Assembly (NCBI GenBank): GCA_965656445.1
Contig: CBFHKO010000005.1
Location: 60,353-124,352 of the forward strand
Length of the DNA stretch: 64,000 nucleotides
Source: JAHEJA01 sp965656445
GTDB taxonomy: Bacteria > Pseudomonadota > Alphaproteobacteria > Rhodobacterales > Rhodobacteraceae
Direction: 5' to 3'
In this document: piece by piece, positions 35,009 to 44,340 of the stretch
Numbering within the stretch: the stretch's first letter is position 1
Layout of the letters: every line of letters begins with the position of its first letter
The notes under the pieces: generated by a model
Seen by the model: only the letters and a program-made list of their open reading frames with translations
The model's database searches: none
Told to the model about the DNA's origin: nothing
Translations under genes and position numbers: made by a program

Positions 35009-35854
35009 ATGCACGTCTGTGACACCAAATCTGAGCTACGCGTGGTTTTGAGCAACCTGCGACAAGGTGGAAAATCTATCGGCTTGGTCCCAACAATGGG
35101 ATATTTGCACGAGGGCCACTTGACCTTGGTGCGCCGTGCGCGCGAAGAAAATGACTATGTCGTTGCCTCAATTTTTGTGAACCCCACCCAATTTGGCAAT
35201 CCTGAGGATTTGGAAAAATATCCACGGAATATGGAGCGCGATTTGGAGTTGCTTCGCCAAGAGGGTGTTGCTGCCGTTTTCACCCCAACTCCAGACACTA
35301 TGTACCATCCAGACGCGCAAACCATTGTTGAGACAACTGATCTGGCCAATGTGTTGATGGGCGAATTGCGTCCCGGACATTTCCGTGGCGTCGCAACAGT
35401 GGTCACAAAACTGTTCAATATTTTTCAGCCAACGCGGGCCTATTTTGGGGAAAAGGACTATCAACAGCTGATGGTTATCCGCACAATGGCGCGTGACTTA
35501 GACATCCCTGTCGACATTTGTGGTGTTCCAACGGTGCGCGAAGCTGATGGATTGGCCATGTCATCGCGCAATGTGCGTTTGACGCCTGATGCGCGCAAGG
35601 CCGCCCCCATCATCGCGCAGGCTCTTGATGCTGCTCAAAACTGGGTGACAGAGGGCATCACATCTGATGCTCTACGTCAAAATATCTGGGACATGATCGC
35701 CTCAGAACCCCTTGCAGATGTTCAAAGCATCGACATCCAAGACGCATGGACCTTGGTCCCCGTTACAGATCACATCGAAAAAGATATCGTTATCTTGGTC
35801 GCAGTTCAGTTGGAACCTGTGCTATTAATAGACCAGCGTGTTATTACAATTTGA
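35009..35854 (+). CDS. panC: Pantothenate synthetase
   Basis: Joins pantoate and beta-alanine with ATP to make pantothenate for coenzyme A. The 281-residue product has PTMGYLHEGHLTLVRRA (HxGH nucleotide motif), FVNPTQFG, GEKDYQQLMVIRTM, and GLAMSSRNVRL (KMSKS-like loop), all canonical. The ATG at 35009 has a GGAG element (GGTGGAG) upstream. panB begins 10 bases after the stop. Confidence 0.95.
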   Translation: MHVCDTKSELRVVLSNLRQGGKSIGLVPTMGYLHEGHLTLVRRAREENDYVVASIFVNPTQFGNPEDLEKYPRNMERDLELLRQEGVAAVFTPTPDTMYHPDAQTIVETTDLANVLMGELRPGHFRGVATVVTKLFNIFQPTRAYFGEKDYQQLMVIRTMARDLDIPVDICGVPTVREADGLAMSSRNVRLTPDARKAAPIIAQALDAAQNWVTEGITSDALRQNIWDMIASEPLADVQSIDIQDAWTLVPVTDHIEKDIVILVAVQLEPVLLIDQRVITI

Positions 35855-35864
35855 AGGAAACACA

Positions 35865-36686
35865 ATGAGCACTCAAGCCCCCGTTCGCCGCATTACGGCC
35901 CCCCAAATCACAGCCCGCAAAGGCGGTGAACCCGTTGTTTCCCTGACATCCTATCACGCGCATACAGCAGCAATCGTTGATAAATACGCGGACTTTATCC
36001 TTGTTGGGGATAGCCTCGGAATGGTGATGCATGGAATGGACTCGACGGTTCCTGTGCCACTTGATCTCATGATTATGCACGGTCGCGCCGTTGTGCGCGG
36101 CACTCAACGTGCCTTGATTGTCGTCGACCTTCCATTTGGAACCTATGAAGAAAGCCCTCAGGTCGCCTTTCGTAACGCCGCGCGCGTGATGAAGGAAACA
36201 GGATGTGGCGCCGTCAAATTAGAAGGCGGTCAACGCATGGCCGAAACGATCCGCTTTTTGGTGGATCGCGGAATTCCTGTGATGGCGCATATTGGTTTGA
36301 CCCCACAATCCAGCCACACGCTCGGCGGATTTAAAACCCAAGGTCGCGACGAAGACAGCTGGCCCCTTCATGAAGCGGATGCCAAAGCTGTCGCAGAGGC
36401 TGGGGCTTTTGCTTTGGTCGTCGAAGGCATGGTAGAACCCTTGGCCAATCGCGTTACTGCGGCCGTTGATATTCCAACCATCGGCATCGGCGCATCAGTG
36501 GAATGTGATGGGCAAATCTTGGTGTTAGAAGATATGCTTGGCCTGAACCCAAACCCGCCGAAATTTGTAAAAACATACGGTGAACTAGGGTCGCAAATAG
36601 AAAACGCTGTCGCAAGTTATGCAGAAGACGTCAAAACACGGGCCTTCCCAACAGAAGACCAAGTTTACAAACTTAAATCCAAGTAA
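35865..36686 (+). CDS. panB: 3-methyl-2-oxobutanoate hydroxymethyltransferase
   Basis: Adds a hydroxymethyl group from methylene-tetrahydrofolate to ketoisovalerate, giving ketopantoate. The 273-residue TIM-barrel protein has FILVGDSLGMVMHGMDST, the metal and substrate region KLEGG, and GIPVMAHIGLTPQSSHTLGG. ATG 35865 with AAGGAA upstream was chosen. panC-panB form a two-gene operon ended by a hairpin. panD and panE are not in the window. Confidence 0.95.
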   Translation: MSTQAPVRRITAPQITARKGGEPVVSLTSYHAHTAAIVDKYADFILVGDSLGMVMHGMDSTVPVPLDLMIMHGRAVVRGTQRALIVVDLPFGTYEESPQVAFRNAARVMKETGCGAVKLEGGQRMAETIRFLVDRGIPVMAHIGLTPQSSHTLGGFKTQGRDEDSWPLHEADAKAVAEAGAFALVVEGMVEPLANRVTAAVDIPTIGIGASVECDGQILVLEDMLGLNPNPPKFVKTYGELGSQIENAVASYAEDVKTRAFPTEDQVYKLKSK

Positions 36687-36690
36687 GGCT

Positions 36691-36712
36691 AAAGGGGCTC
36701 TATGGCCCCTTT
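36691..36712. terminator. Bidirectional terminator between panB and an aminotransferase
   Basis: AAAGGGGC (36691-36698) pairs with GCCCCTTT (36705-36712) around a six-base loop. It lies between convergent genes and can serve both. Confidence 0.75.
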
Positions 36713-36714
36713 GC

Positions 36715-38109
36715 TTAGGCCTCTTCCCAGAGACCTTGATCCACAACTGCGGTATGCGCCTCGTCCAAGGCTTTGGTTGCGCGCTCAATCAATATGTCCA
36801 CTTCTTGGGTCGTGATAACCAGCGGGGGTGAAATGATCATTCGATCCCCGACGTGACGCATGACCAAGTTATTCGCAAAACACCGCTCGCGACACATGTA
36901 GCCGACCGTACCAGCATCCGCCTTGAATTTGGCGCGTGTCTCTTTGTTTGGAGTAAGCGCGATTGATCCCATTAAACCAACCAATTTTGCCTCGCCAACC
37001 ATAGGGTGATCAGTCAGCGCCTCCCATTTTTTGCGCAAATATGGGGAGGTCACATCGCACACCGTTTGGATGATGTTTTCATCCTCAATCAAACGCAGGT
37101 TTTCATTGGCAACGGCTGCTGCCACAGGGTGCGCATTATAGGTGTACCCATGGTTAAACTCACCCTGACCGATCACATGAGCCACCTCGTCACATACGAT
37201 AGACCCACCGATCGGCTGATATCCTGACGACAGACCTTTGGCGATTGTCATGATATGAGGGCGAAGTCCCATTGTTTGGCTGCCGAACCAGTTGCCCGTA
37301 CGCCCAAAGCCACAGATCACTTCATCCGCGATCAGGAGGATATCATAAGCGTCGCAAATGCGTTGGATTTCAGGCCAATAGGTTTCTGGCGGAACAATGA
37401 CGCCCCCTGCCCCTTGGACAGGTTCCGCGATAAAGGCGGCGACACGGTCTTCGCCTAGTTCATGAATGGCGTGTTCAAGCTCTTGCGCGCGGGCTTTGCC
37501 AAATTCCTCTGGGGACATATCGCCCCCGTCTGACCACCAGTCAGGCTGATTGATGTGATGAATATTTCCAATCGGCAAACCGCCTTGTTCATGCATCGCG
37601 CTCATACCGCCGAGTGATCCACCGCCCATGGTGGACCCATGATAAGCATTCTTGCGGCTGATGATGATATTCTTATTCGGCTGCCCCTTCATCGCCCAAT
37701 AGGTGCGCACCATGCGGATGTTAGTGTCATTAGCCTCGGACCCGGAGCCCGCATAAAAGACATGATTCAAGCTTTCAGGAGCAAGCCGCGCCAAGCGTTC
37801 AGATAGCTCAATCGCTGGAATATGCGTGGTTTGGAAAAACGTGTTGTAATAGGGTAATTCACGCATCTGACGATTGGCAACATCCGCCAACTCATGACGG
37901 CCATAGCCAATGTTCACACACCAGAGCCCCGCCATAGCATCCAAAATCTGTTCACCATCGGAATCTTCGATAAAACAGCCATCCGCACGGGTAATAACGC
38001 GCGCCCCTTTTTGAGCCAATTCGGCCTGAGTTGTAAACGGGTGCATATGATGAGCCGCATCCCGCGCCTGAAGCTCTTGGGTGGGGTATTGATTGTCCAG
38101 ATGTGCCAT
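36715..38109 (-). CDS. Class III aminotransferase, SpuC-like (putrescine:pyruvate type)
   Basis: A 464-residue omega-transaminase. Family landmarks are DAMAGLWCVNIGYGR, YAGSGSEANDTNIRM, NAYHGSTMGG, LIADEVICGFGRTGNWFG, and IMTIAKGLSSGYQPIGGSIV with the PLP lysine. The overall pattern is that of SpuC, which moves the amino group of putrescine to pyruvate. It lies 98 bases after a GntR regulator gene on the same strand and is back to back with a PotFGHI importer, supporting a polyamine role, but related enzymes use other omega-amines. A TGATCAAATTA motif in its promoter recurs in front of the importer. Confidence 0.87.
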   Translation of the reverse strand: MAHLDNQYPTQELQARDAAHHMHPFTTQAELAQKGARVITRADGCFIEDSDGEQILDAMAGLWCVNIGYGRHELADVANRQMRELPYYNTFFQTTHIPAIELSERLARLAPESLNHVFYAGSGSEANDTNIRMVRTYWAMKGQPNKNIIISRKNAYHGSTMGGGSLGGMSAMHEQGGLPIGNIHHINQPDWWSDGGDMSPEEFGKARAQELEHAIHELGEDRVAAFIAEPVQGAGGVIVPPETYWPEIQRICDAYDILLIADEVICGFGRTGNWFGSQTMGLRPHIMTIAKGLSSGYQPIGGSIVCDEVAHVIGQGEFNHGYTYNAHPVAAAVANENLRLIEDENIIQTVCDVTSPYLRKKWEALTDHPMVGEAKLVGLMGSIALTPNKETRAKFKADAGTVGYMCRERCFANNLVMRHVGDRMIISPPLVITTQEVDILIERATKALDEAHTAVVDQGLWEEA

Positions 38110-38166
38110 CGTCTGATCCTATATAGAGCGCAAATTAAGTCGCTTTCCTAACCTCAAATCAGAATA

Positions 38167-38177
38167 TGATCAAATTA
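38167..38177. promoter_or_regulatory. Candidate GntR-type operator, copy 1
   Basis: TGATCAAATTA occurs here, 58 bases before the aminotransferase ATG, and again at 38982-38992 before the binding-protein gene. The core TGATCA is palindromic, as expected for a dimeric regulator such as the GntR protein encoded between the two copies. Confidence 0.4.
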
Positions 38178-38207
38178 TTTATTGTCAATCAAATGATTCG
38201 GCGTCCA

Positions 38208-38873
38208 TTAACTTGGCGTGACCTGCCGAATTTGGTCCATTCCCTGCACAACATCCTCTCTGATTGCACGTGCGGCGCGCTCTGGATCACCTGCGCGCAT
38301 CGCAATCAATGTTTCCTTGTGTTGGTCTATCAAACTTTGTGTCCCAACACGCCCACAAACCACGCGAAGTGAGGGTCCGTACCGCAACCACAGCCCATCA
38401 GCAATGGAACTGAGAATCGGTGCTTGGGCGATATCATAGAGCGTTTTGTGGAATTTATAGTTGTGCCGCAAATAGGCCCCGACATCCCCAATTTTGATCG
38501 CCTCATCCAACCCACTATCGATGTCTGTCAGGGCGTCTAGCTCAGGCGATGTGACTTTTTGCGTTGCGAGTATGATCAATTGCGGCTCGATGGCTTGTCT
38601 TGCAAAAACAAGCTCTTGCAGGTTTTCAGACGTCAACACAGGAACAATGATACGCCGATTTCCCTGAAACGAGAGAGCGCCCTCCGCGGTGAGACGGCGA
38701 ATGGCCTCACGAACAGGGGTCATCCCTGCGTTCAAACGATCTGTGATACCTTGAATAGTCACGGCCTGACCAGGAGCGATTTCGCCGAATAAAATCAGCT
38801 CTCTCATTTGCCGATACACCACTTCATGGGTCGGAAGCCCTGCTGACTGCCCTGTTTCCAAGTTATTTTTCAT
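38208..38873 (-). CDS. GntR-family (FadR/VanR-like) transcriptional regulator
   Basis: A 221-residue regulator with an N-terminal winged helix (ILFGEIAPGQAVTIQGITDRL and TPVREAIRRLTAEGALSF) and a helical FCD-type effector domain. The latter has the metal/ligand histidines in RHNYKFHKTLYD and a later DQHKETLIAM. Its place between the SpuC-like aminotransferase and the PotF-like importer suggests that it controls both; the ligand would then be a polyamine or a breakdown product. This is inference. Confidence 0.9.
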   Translation of the reverse strand: MKNNLETGQSAGLPTHEVVYRQMRELILFGEIAPGQAVTIQGITDRLNAGMTPVREAIRRLTAEGALSFQGNRRIIVPVLTSENLQELVFARQAIEPQLIILATQKVTSPELDALTDIDSGLDEAIKIGDVGAYLRHNYKFHKTLYDIAQAPILSSIADGLWLRYGPSLRVVCGRVGTQSLIDQHKETLIAMRAGDPERAARAIREDVVQGMDQIRQVTPS

Positions 38874-38981
38874 TACCCTTAACCGCCTATCTTTAAAGGA
38901 AATAATCAGATTTTCATCCTTGCTATTGCGAGTTTAACCCGGGCATGAAAACATTACCATATTGCCAGATGCGTAATTTTT

Positions 38982-38992
38982 TGATCAAATTA
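38982..38992. promoter_or_regulatory. Candidate GntR-type operator, copy 2
   Basis: Second TGATCAAATTA, within TTTTTTGATCAAATTAGCG, 45 bases before the ATG of the PotF-like gene. See copy 1 at 38167-38177. Confidence 0.4.
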
Positions 38993-39036
38993 GCGTCAAG
39001 AGGCAACATGGCCTTGTTTCCAAATGGGAGAAAAGA

Positions 39037-40122
39037 ATGAAATTCCAACTTATGTCTGCAACTGCTGTTGCTGCGCTGGTTGCAACTGTTGCGTCAGCCG
39101 AAGAAGTCCGGGTCTATAACTGGTCCGATTATATTGATGAAAGCTTGCTTGAGAAATTCGAACAAGAAACTGGTATCGATCTTATCTACGACGTTTTCGA
39201 TAGCAACGAAGTTCTTGAAACAAAACTACTCGCAGGTGGATCTGGTTATGATGTTGTGGTTCCATCAGGAACATTCTTGCAACGCCAAATTTCAGCAGGC
39301 GCTTTCCAAAAGCTCGACTTTAGCAAGTTGCCAAATTCTGAAAACCTATGGGACATGGTTAAGGATCGCACAGCACAATACGATCCAGGTAACGAGTATT
39401 CCATCAACTATATGTGGGGCACGACTGGCATTGGTGTAAATGTCGGCAAAGTCCAAGAATTGTTGGGCGAAGATGCACCAATCGAGTCACTTGCTCTTAT
39501 CTTTGATCCAGCAAACATGTCCAAATTGGCAGAGTGCGGCGTACATTTCTTAGACGCTCCTGCGGAGATGATCCCAGCTGCGTTGCAGTATTTGGGCGAA
39601 GACCCAAATAGCCACGACCCAGACGTGATCGCCAAAGCAGAAGATGTGTTCATGGGCGTCCGCCCTCACATCCAAAAATTCAACAGCTCAGAATATATCA
39701 ACGCTCTCGCGAACGGTGAAATCTGCGTTGCCGTTGGCTGGTCAGGTGACATCTTGCAAGCGCGTGATCGTGCAGCCGAAGCTGAAAACGGTGTCGAGAT
39801 TGCCTACAACGCGGCAACAGAAGGCGCGCAGATGTGGTTTGACCAAATGGCAATCCCAGTGGATGCACCAAACGTTGACGGCGCGCACAAGTTCTTGAAC
39901 TTTATCATGGATGCGGAAAACATGGCGACGGCGTCAAACTATGTTTATTACGCAAACGGGAACAAAGCGTCCCAGCCTATGTTGCTCGAAGATGTGATCG
40001 GCGACACAGCTATCTATCCTGATGAGAAAACACTCAGCAATTTGTTCACGACAACACCATACGACGCACGCGTTCAGCGGGTTGTCACACGTCTTTGGAC
40101 AAAAATTAAATCAGGCACCTAA
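39037..40122 (+). CDS. potF: Putrescine-type periplasmic binding protein (PotF-like)
   Basis: A 361-residue solute-binding protein. The signal peptide is short and clear (SATAVAALVATVASAEE). The mature start EEVRVYNWSDYIDESLLEKF is the classic PotF/SpuD opening, with the conserved Trp-Ser-Asp of the polyamine pocket; VGWSGDI and WFDQMAIPVDAP are further pocket regions. Putrescine or a related diamine is the likely ligand. A GGGAGAAAAG element precedes the ATG. It is the first gene of the operon potF-potG-potH-potI-FAD oxidoreductase. Confidence 0.88.
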   Translation: MKFQLMSATAVAALVATVASAEEVRVYNWSDYIDESLLEKFEQETGIDLIYDVFDSNEVLETKLLAGGSGYDVVVPSGTFLQRQISAGAFQKLDFSKLPNSENLWDMVKDRTAQYDPGNEYSINYMWGTTGIGVNVGKVQELLGEDAPIESLALIFDPANMSKLAECGVHFLDAPAEMIPAALQYLGEDPNSHDPDVIAKAEDVFMGVRPHIQKFNSSEYINALANGEICVAVGWSGDILQARDRAAEAENGVEIAYNAATEGAQMWFDQMAIPVDAPNVDGAHKFLNFIMDAENMATASNYVYYANGNKASQPMLLEDVIGDTAIYPDEKTLSNLFTTTPYDARVQRVVTRLWTKIKSGT

Positions 40123-40182
40123 GCCCTTTTTGACCTCGCGCATTTCGTGCGCGGGGTTTCCATTTTTTGGGATGCGCAAAGA

Positions 40183-41316
40183 ATGCAACATAGCCAAACA
40201 GACATTTTCTCACCTTGGACTGATCCAGACGCCAAACCTTTGATACAATTCAAAAATGTAACAAAGACCTTTGGCGATTTCACGGCAATTGATGACTTGA
40301 GTATCGATATATTCGAACGAGAATTCTTTGCTTTGCTGGGGCCGTCTGGCTGTGGGAAAACAACTCTGATGCGCATGCTTGCAGGGTTTGAAGCCCCTTC
40401 TTCTGGCACGATCTATTTGGGTGGTCAGGATATTTCCCCCATTCCACCGAATAAACGCGCTGTGAACATGATGTTTCAATCCTATGCCTTGTTCCCGCAC
40501 CTCTCTATTTGGGAAAACATTGCCTTTGGATTAAAGCGCGAAGGTCAATCCAAAGAGGTTGTCGCCCAGCGCGTCGACGAAATGTTGCGCCTCACGCGAT
40601 TAACTAAATTCGCACGCCGCAAACCTCATCAAATCTCAGGGGGCCAACGTCAACGTGTTGCCCTTGCGCGGTCTTTGGCCAAAGCGCCGAAGCTGTTGCT
40701 ATTGGATGAACCGCTTGGCGCGCTCGACAAGAAATTGCGCCAAGACACGCAATTTGAATTGATGGACATTCAAGAAAAAACCGGCACAACCTTCGTTATT
40801 GTGACCCACGATCAAGAAGAAGCCATGACAGTCGCGAGCCGAGTGGCCGTTATGGACGAAGGCCGCATGATCCAAGTGGACACCCCAGACAAAATTTACG
40901 AAGCGCCTAATTCAGTTTACGTCGCCGATTTTATTGGGGACGTGAACATTATCGACGGCACCGCCAAACAAAATGGCGACGTCGTGGATATCACATTTGC
41001 CGAGGGTCAGCCTGTTATTCAGGGCACCACCGACAAACAGTTTGCATCTGGTGAGCGAATTGCCTTTGCCATCCGACCTGAAAAAGTGTCCATTTCGGCA
41101 GAAAAACCAGAAGATGCCGCAAATGCGCTACAAGGCAAAATTCTGGACATCGCATATCTGGGGAATATCTCGACCTATCACGTCGAGTTGCCAAACGGTC
41201 AGATCATCAAATCACAGATCGCCAATACCCGCCGCATTTCACGTCGCACCTTTACATGGGAAGATACTGTCTGGATTTCGTTTACGAAAACAGCTGGTAT
41301 TTTGTTAAAGGTGTAG
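40183..41316 (+). CDS. potG: ABC transporter ATPase (PotG-like)
   Basis: The 377-residue ATPase of the second importer. Walker A is LLGPSGCGKTTLMRML, the signature ISGGQRQRVALARSL, Walker B LLLLDEPLGALD, and the H-loop VTHDQEEAMT; a TOBE domain follows (IAFAIRPEKVSIS). The start was set at ATG 40183; a GTG at 40147 would add 12 residues. The stop lies two bases before the potH ATG. Confidence 0.9.
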   Translation: MQHSQTDIFSPWTDPDAKPLIQFKNVTKTFGDFTAIDDLSIDIFEREFFALLGPSGCGKTTLMRMLAGFEAPSSGTIYLGGQDISPIPPNKRAVNMMFQSYALFPHLSIWENIAFGLKREGQSKEVVAQRVDEMLRLTRLTKFARRKPHQISGGQRQRVALARSLAKAPKLLLLDEPLGALDKKLRQDTQFELMDIQEKTGTTFVIVTHDQEEAMTVASRVAVMDEGRMIQVDTPDKIYEAPNSVYVADFIGDVNIIDGTAKQNGDVVDITFAEGQPVIQGTTDKQFASGERIAFAIRPEKVSISAEKPEDAANALQGKILDIAYLGNISTYHVELPNGQIIKSQIANTRRISRRTFTWEDTVWISFTKTAGILLKV

Positions 41317-41318
41317 TC

Positions 41319-42209
41319 ATGCGGCGCTTTGCCTTAATTGCTACGCCTTATATTTGGCTCTTCGCTCTGTTTTTGGTGCCTTTTTTGATTGTTGTTAAGA
41401 TTTCGCTATCCGACACGGCTTTGGCTATTCCGCCCTATCGACCAACTCTTGATCTCGCTGATGGATGGCAAGGGTTTATCGCCTTTTTCCGCGAGCTAGA
41501 TTTTGAAAATTTTGTCTTTTTGGCCGAAGACGATCTCTATTGGAAAGCCTACCTCTCAAGCTTGAAAATCGCCTTTATTTCAACGGTGCTTACATTGATC
41601 ATTGGCTATCCAATGGCCTATTCCATGTCGCGCGCGCCAGAGGAATGGCGCCCGACACTCTTGATGCTCGTCATCTTGCCCTTTTGGACAAGCTTTTTGA
41701 TCCGCGTCTATTCTTGGATGGGTATATTGGGGAATGAGGGATTACTGAACCAACTCTTGTTGTCCCTTCGCATCATCTCTGAACCGCTTCAGATAATGAA
41801 CACACCAACAGCCGTTTATATCGGCATCGTCTACACATATTTGCCATTCCTTGTGCTGCCGATTTACTCCGCATTGGACAAACTCGACGATAACCTACTG
41901 GAAGCAGCAGAAGATCTTGGATGCTCACGCTTCTCGGCCTTTTGGTTGGTGACGATTCCTCTATCGAAGAATGGGATCATTGCTGGGTGCTTTTTGGTGT
42001 TCATCCCAGCCTTAGGCGAATTTGTCATTCCATCGCTTTTGGGCGGCAGCCAAACGCTCATGATCGGCAAGGTTCTATGGGAAGAGTTCTTCTCTAATCG
42101 CGACTGGCCTGTGGCCTCAGCTGTAGCGGTCATCCTGCTGTTGATCCTGATCATTCCGATCATCCTGTTTCAACGCAATCAGCAAAACCAGAGGGAGGCC
42201 GAAGGATGA
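41319..42209 (+). CDS. potH: ABC transporter permease (PotH-like)
   Basis: A 296-residue permease with six membrane segments, the first being TPYIWLFALFLVPFLIVVKI. The family motif LPFWTSFLIRVYSWMGILG is seen, and the ATPase-docking EAA loop is EAAEDLGCSRFSAFWLVTIPL. The start at ATG 41319 follows the potG stop by two bases; upstream in-frame codons lie within potG. It ends overlapping potI by four bases. Confidence 0.9.
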   Translation: MRRFALIATPYIWLFALFLVPFLIVVKISLSDTALAIPPYRPTLDLADGWQGFIAFFRELDFENFVFLAEDDLYWKAYLSSLKIAFISTVLTLIIGYPMAYSMSRAPEEWRPTLLMLVILPFWTSFLIRVYSWMGILGNEGLLNQLLLSLRIISEPLQIMNTPTAVYIGIVYTYLPFLVLPIYSALDKLDDNLLEAAEDLGCSRFSAFWLVTIPLSKNGIIAGCFLVFIPALGEFVIPSLLGGSQTLMIGKVLWEEFFSNRDWPVASAVAVILLLILIIPIILFQRNQQNQREAEG

Positions 42210-43027
42210 GACGTTTCTCTTGGTTCAACGCAACGGCTTTGACGCTTGGGTTTGCCTTTTTGTACCTGCCAATGTTGGTCTTGGTGATCTATTCGTTCAA
42301 CAAATCCAAATTGGTCACAGTCTGGGCAGGATTTTCAACCAAATGGTATGGCGAACTTTTTCAGAACGAAGCTTTCCTTGATGCCGCCCTGAACACATTA
42401 CAAGTTGCGGTTATTTCTTCGTCCATCGCGACCGTTCTCGGAACAATGGCGGCCTATGCTTTGATCCGCGCAGGACGCTTTCATGGGCGGACGTTATTTT
42501 CTGGCATGATCTATGCCCCCTTGGTGATGCCTGAGGTGATCACTGGCCTCTCATTATTGCTGCTGTTCATTGGTATTGGATTGGATCGTGGGATTGTCAC
42601 CATTGTTTTGGCACATACCACCTTTGCCATGTGTTATGTATCGGTGGTCGTGTCATCGCGCTTGATGTCTTTTGACCGCTCGCTCGAGGAGGCAGCGCTT
42701 GATCTGGGCTGTACACCCTTTGAAGCGTTTCGCTTGGTGACCTTACCGATCATCGCGCCTGCGGTGGTTTCTGGATGGCTCTTGGCCTTTACGTTATCAT
42801 TGGATGACTTGGTCATCGCCTCCTTTACCGCTGGTCCCTCTGCGACCACCCTTCCGATCAAAATATTTTCAGCTGTGCGTTTGGGTGTCAGCCCTGAAAT
42901 CAACGCATTGTCGACGATCATGATCTCTGTTGTGGCTGTTGGGGTTATTACCGCTTCGTTAATTTCGAAACGGGCCGCCGTGCAACAACAGCGGGACGAA
43001 CAGGCGGCTGATCGCGCTGCAGGATGA
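42206..43027 (+). CDS. potI: ABC transporter permease (PotI-like)
   Basis: A 273-residue six-segment permease, partner of PotH. The opening YLPMLVLVIYSFNKSKLVTVW is standard for PotI/PotC, and the EAA loop is EAALDLGCTPFEAFRLVTLPI. A segment LAFTLSLDDLVIASFTAGP is also family-typical. It is joined by ATGA overlaps to potH upstream and to the FAD oxidoreductase downstream. Confidence 0.9.
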   Translation: MRRFSWFNATALTLGFAFLYLPMLVLVIYSFNKSKLVTVWAGFSTKWYGELFQNEAFLDAALNTLQVAVISSSIATVLGTMAAYALIRAGRFHGRTLFSGMIYAPLVMPEVITGLSLLLLFIGIGLDRGIVTIVLAHTTFAMCYVSVVVSSRLMSFDRSLEEAALDLGCTPFEAFRLVTLPIIAPAVVSGWLLAFTLSLDDLVIASFTAGPSATTLPIKIFSAVRLGVSPEINALSTIMISVVAVGVITASLISKRAAVQQQRDEQAADRAAG

Positions 43028-44340
43028 CTTATATCTATGAGGATCGGGCCTATGGCCCTGATGTGATCGACAATTGTTATTGGGCGCGAACAGTTACGCG
43101 CCCAATATATCCGTCCATTGATCAAGACTATTCCTGTGACGTTGTTATCGTAGGGGCAGGATTTACAGGGCTATCCGCCGCCTATCATCTGGCGAAAGAT
43201 GGCGCGAACGTCATATTGATTGATGCGCAGTACCCTGCCTTTGGTGCAAGCGGTCGCAATGGGGGATTTTGCTGTCTTGGTGGAACGATGGCGGATGACG
43301 CCGTTTTGGACCGTCGTTTTGGACCGCAGGGCCGACGGGCCTACCACCAAAGCGAAGCTCAGGCCGTCGATTTGGTCCAAAGTTTATTGCAGGATTTGGA
43401 CATTGACCCAGATCGCCATTCCCAAGGCGAAACCTGCATGGCGCACCGCCTCAAAGATGCGCAAGCGTTAAAAGGGTATGGCGCATCTCACCAAGACAAC
43501 TATGGCGTCGCATCACAGTTCCATAATAAAGATGAGCTCTCACAAATGGGCCTAAATGGACAGTTTTTCGGCGCCACCACAGTTCCAATCGGTTTTGCTC
43601 TTAATCCGCAAAAATACGCCTTTGGCCTACTCAACGCCGCCCAAGGCTTGGGCGCTCAAATATTTGCAAACTCTTCCGCCGCGTCCATTGATGAACAAGG
43701 CGTCATTGCAAATGGTCACAGGATAACAGCGAGCAAAGTGATCCTCGCCACCAACGGATATTCAAGTGAAACACTGGTGCCGTGGATGCGAAGCCGCTTT
43801 TTGCCCGTGCAATCCTCAATCTTGGTCACCCGCCCGATCACACCAGAAGAACAACGCGATCAAGGCTGGACAAGCCAACAGATGGCCTATGATACACGCG
43901 ATTTGCTTCATTATTTCCGATTGATGCCAGATGGTCGGTTCCTGTTTGGGATGCGCGGCGGTATTTTTTCGACTGAGACAGAGGACGCGAAAATACAGGC
44001 GCAGATGCGTCACAATTTTAAGACAATGTTTCCCAAGTGGTCGCATGTCGATATCGACTATGACTGGTCTGGCTTGGTCTGTCTAACATCGACCCTTTTG
44101 CCCTATGTCGGACCAATTCCAGATCAAAAGAACGTTTTTACAGGGTTCGGCTATCATGGAAATGGAGTGGCCATGGCGACCTACAGTGGTGCGATACTGG
44201 CGGGTCTCGTCCAAGGCAAAACTCCACGCCTACCATATCCAGAGGCGTTAAAAACCGTTCCCAAGCGATTTCCATTGGGTCGCTTTCGCCGACACCTCTT
44301 GCGCCCAGCCTATTGGTGGATGCGCAAGCGCGATGCTTAG
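43024..44340 (+). CDS. FAD-dependent amine oxidoreductase (PuuB/OrdL-like)
   Basis: A 438-residue DAO-fold flavoprotein. The N-terminal Rossmann motif is VVIVGAGFTGLSAAYHLA, followed by GASGRNGGFC, typical of gamma-glutamylputrescine oxidase and related glycine/sarcosine oxidases. The C-terminal FAD-contact region is GFGYHGNGVAMATYSG. Its start overlaps potI by four bases, so it should oxidise the imported amine or a derivative of it. No glutamate-putrescine ligase (PuuA) is present, so the gamma-glutamyl route is not proven. The 3' end overlaps the convergent EamA gene by four bases. Confidence 0.82.
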   Translation: MTYIYEDRAYGPDVIDNCYWARTVTRPIYPSIDQDYSCDVVIVGAGFTGLSAAYHLAKDGANVILIDAQYPAFGASGRNGGFCCLGGTMADDAVLDRRFGPQGRRAYHQSEAQAVDLVQSLLQDLDIDPDRHSQGETCMAHRLKDAQALKGYGASHQDNYGVASQFHNKDELSQMGLNGQFFGATTVPIGFALNPQKYAFGLLNAAQGLGAQIFANSSAASIDEQGVIANGHRITASKVILATNGYSSETLVPWMRSRFLPVQSSILVTRPITPEEQRDQGWTSQQMAYDTRDLLHYFRLMPDGRFLFGMRGGIFSTETEDAKIQAQMRHNFKTMFPKWSHVDIDYDWSGLVCLTSTLLPYVGPIPDQKNVFTGFGYHGNGVAMATYSGAILAGLVQGKTPRLPYPEALKTVPKRFPLGRFRRHLLRPAYWWMRKRDA

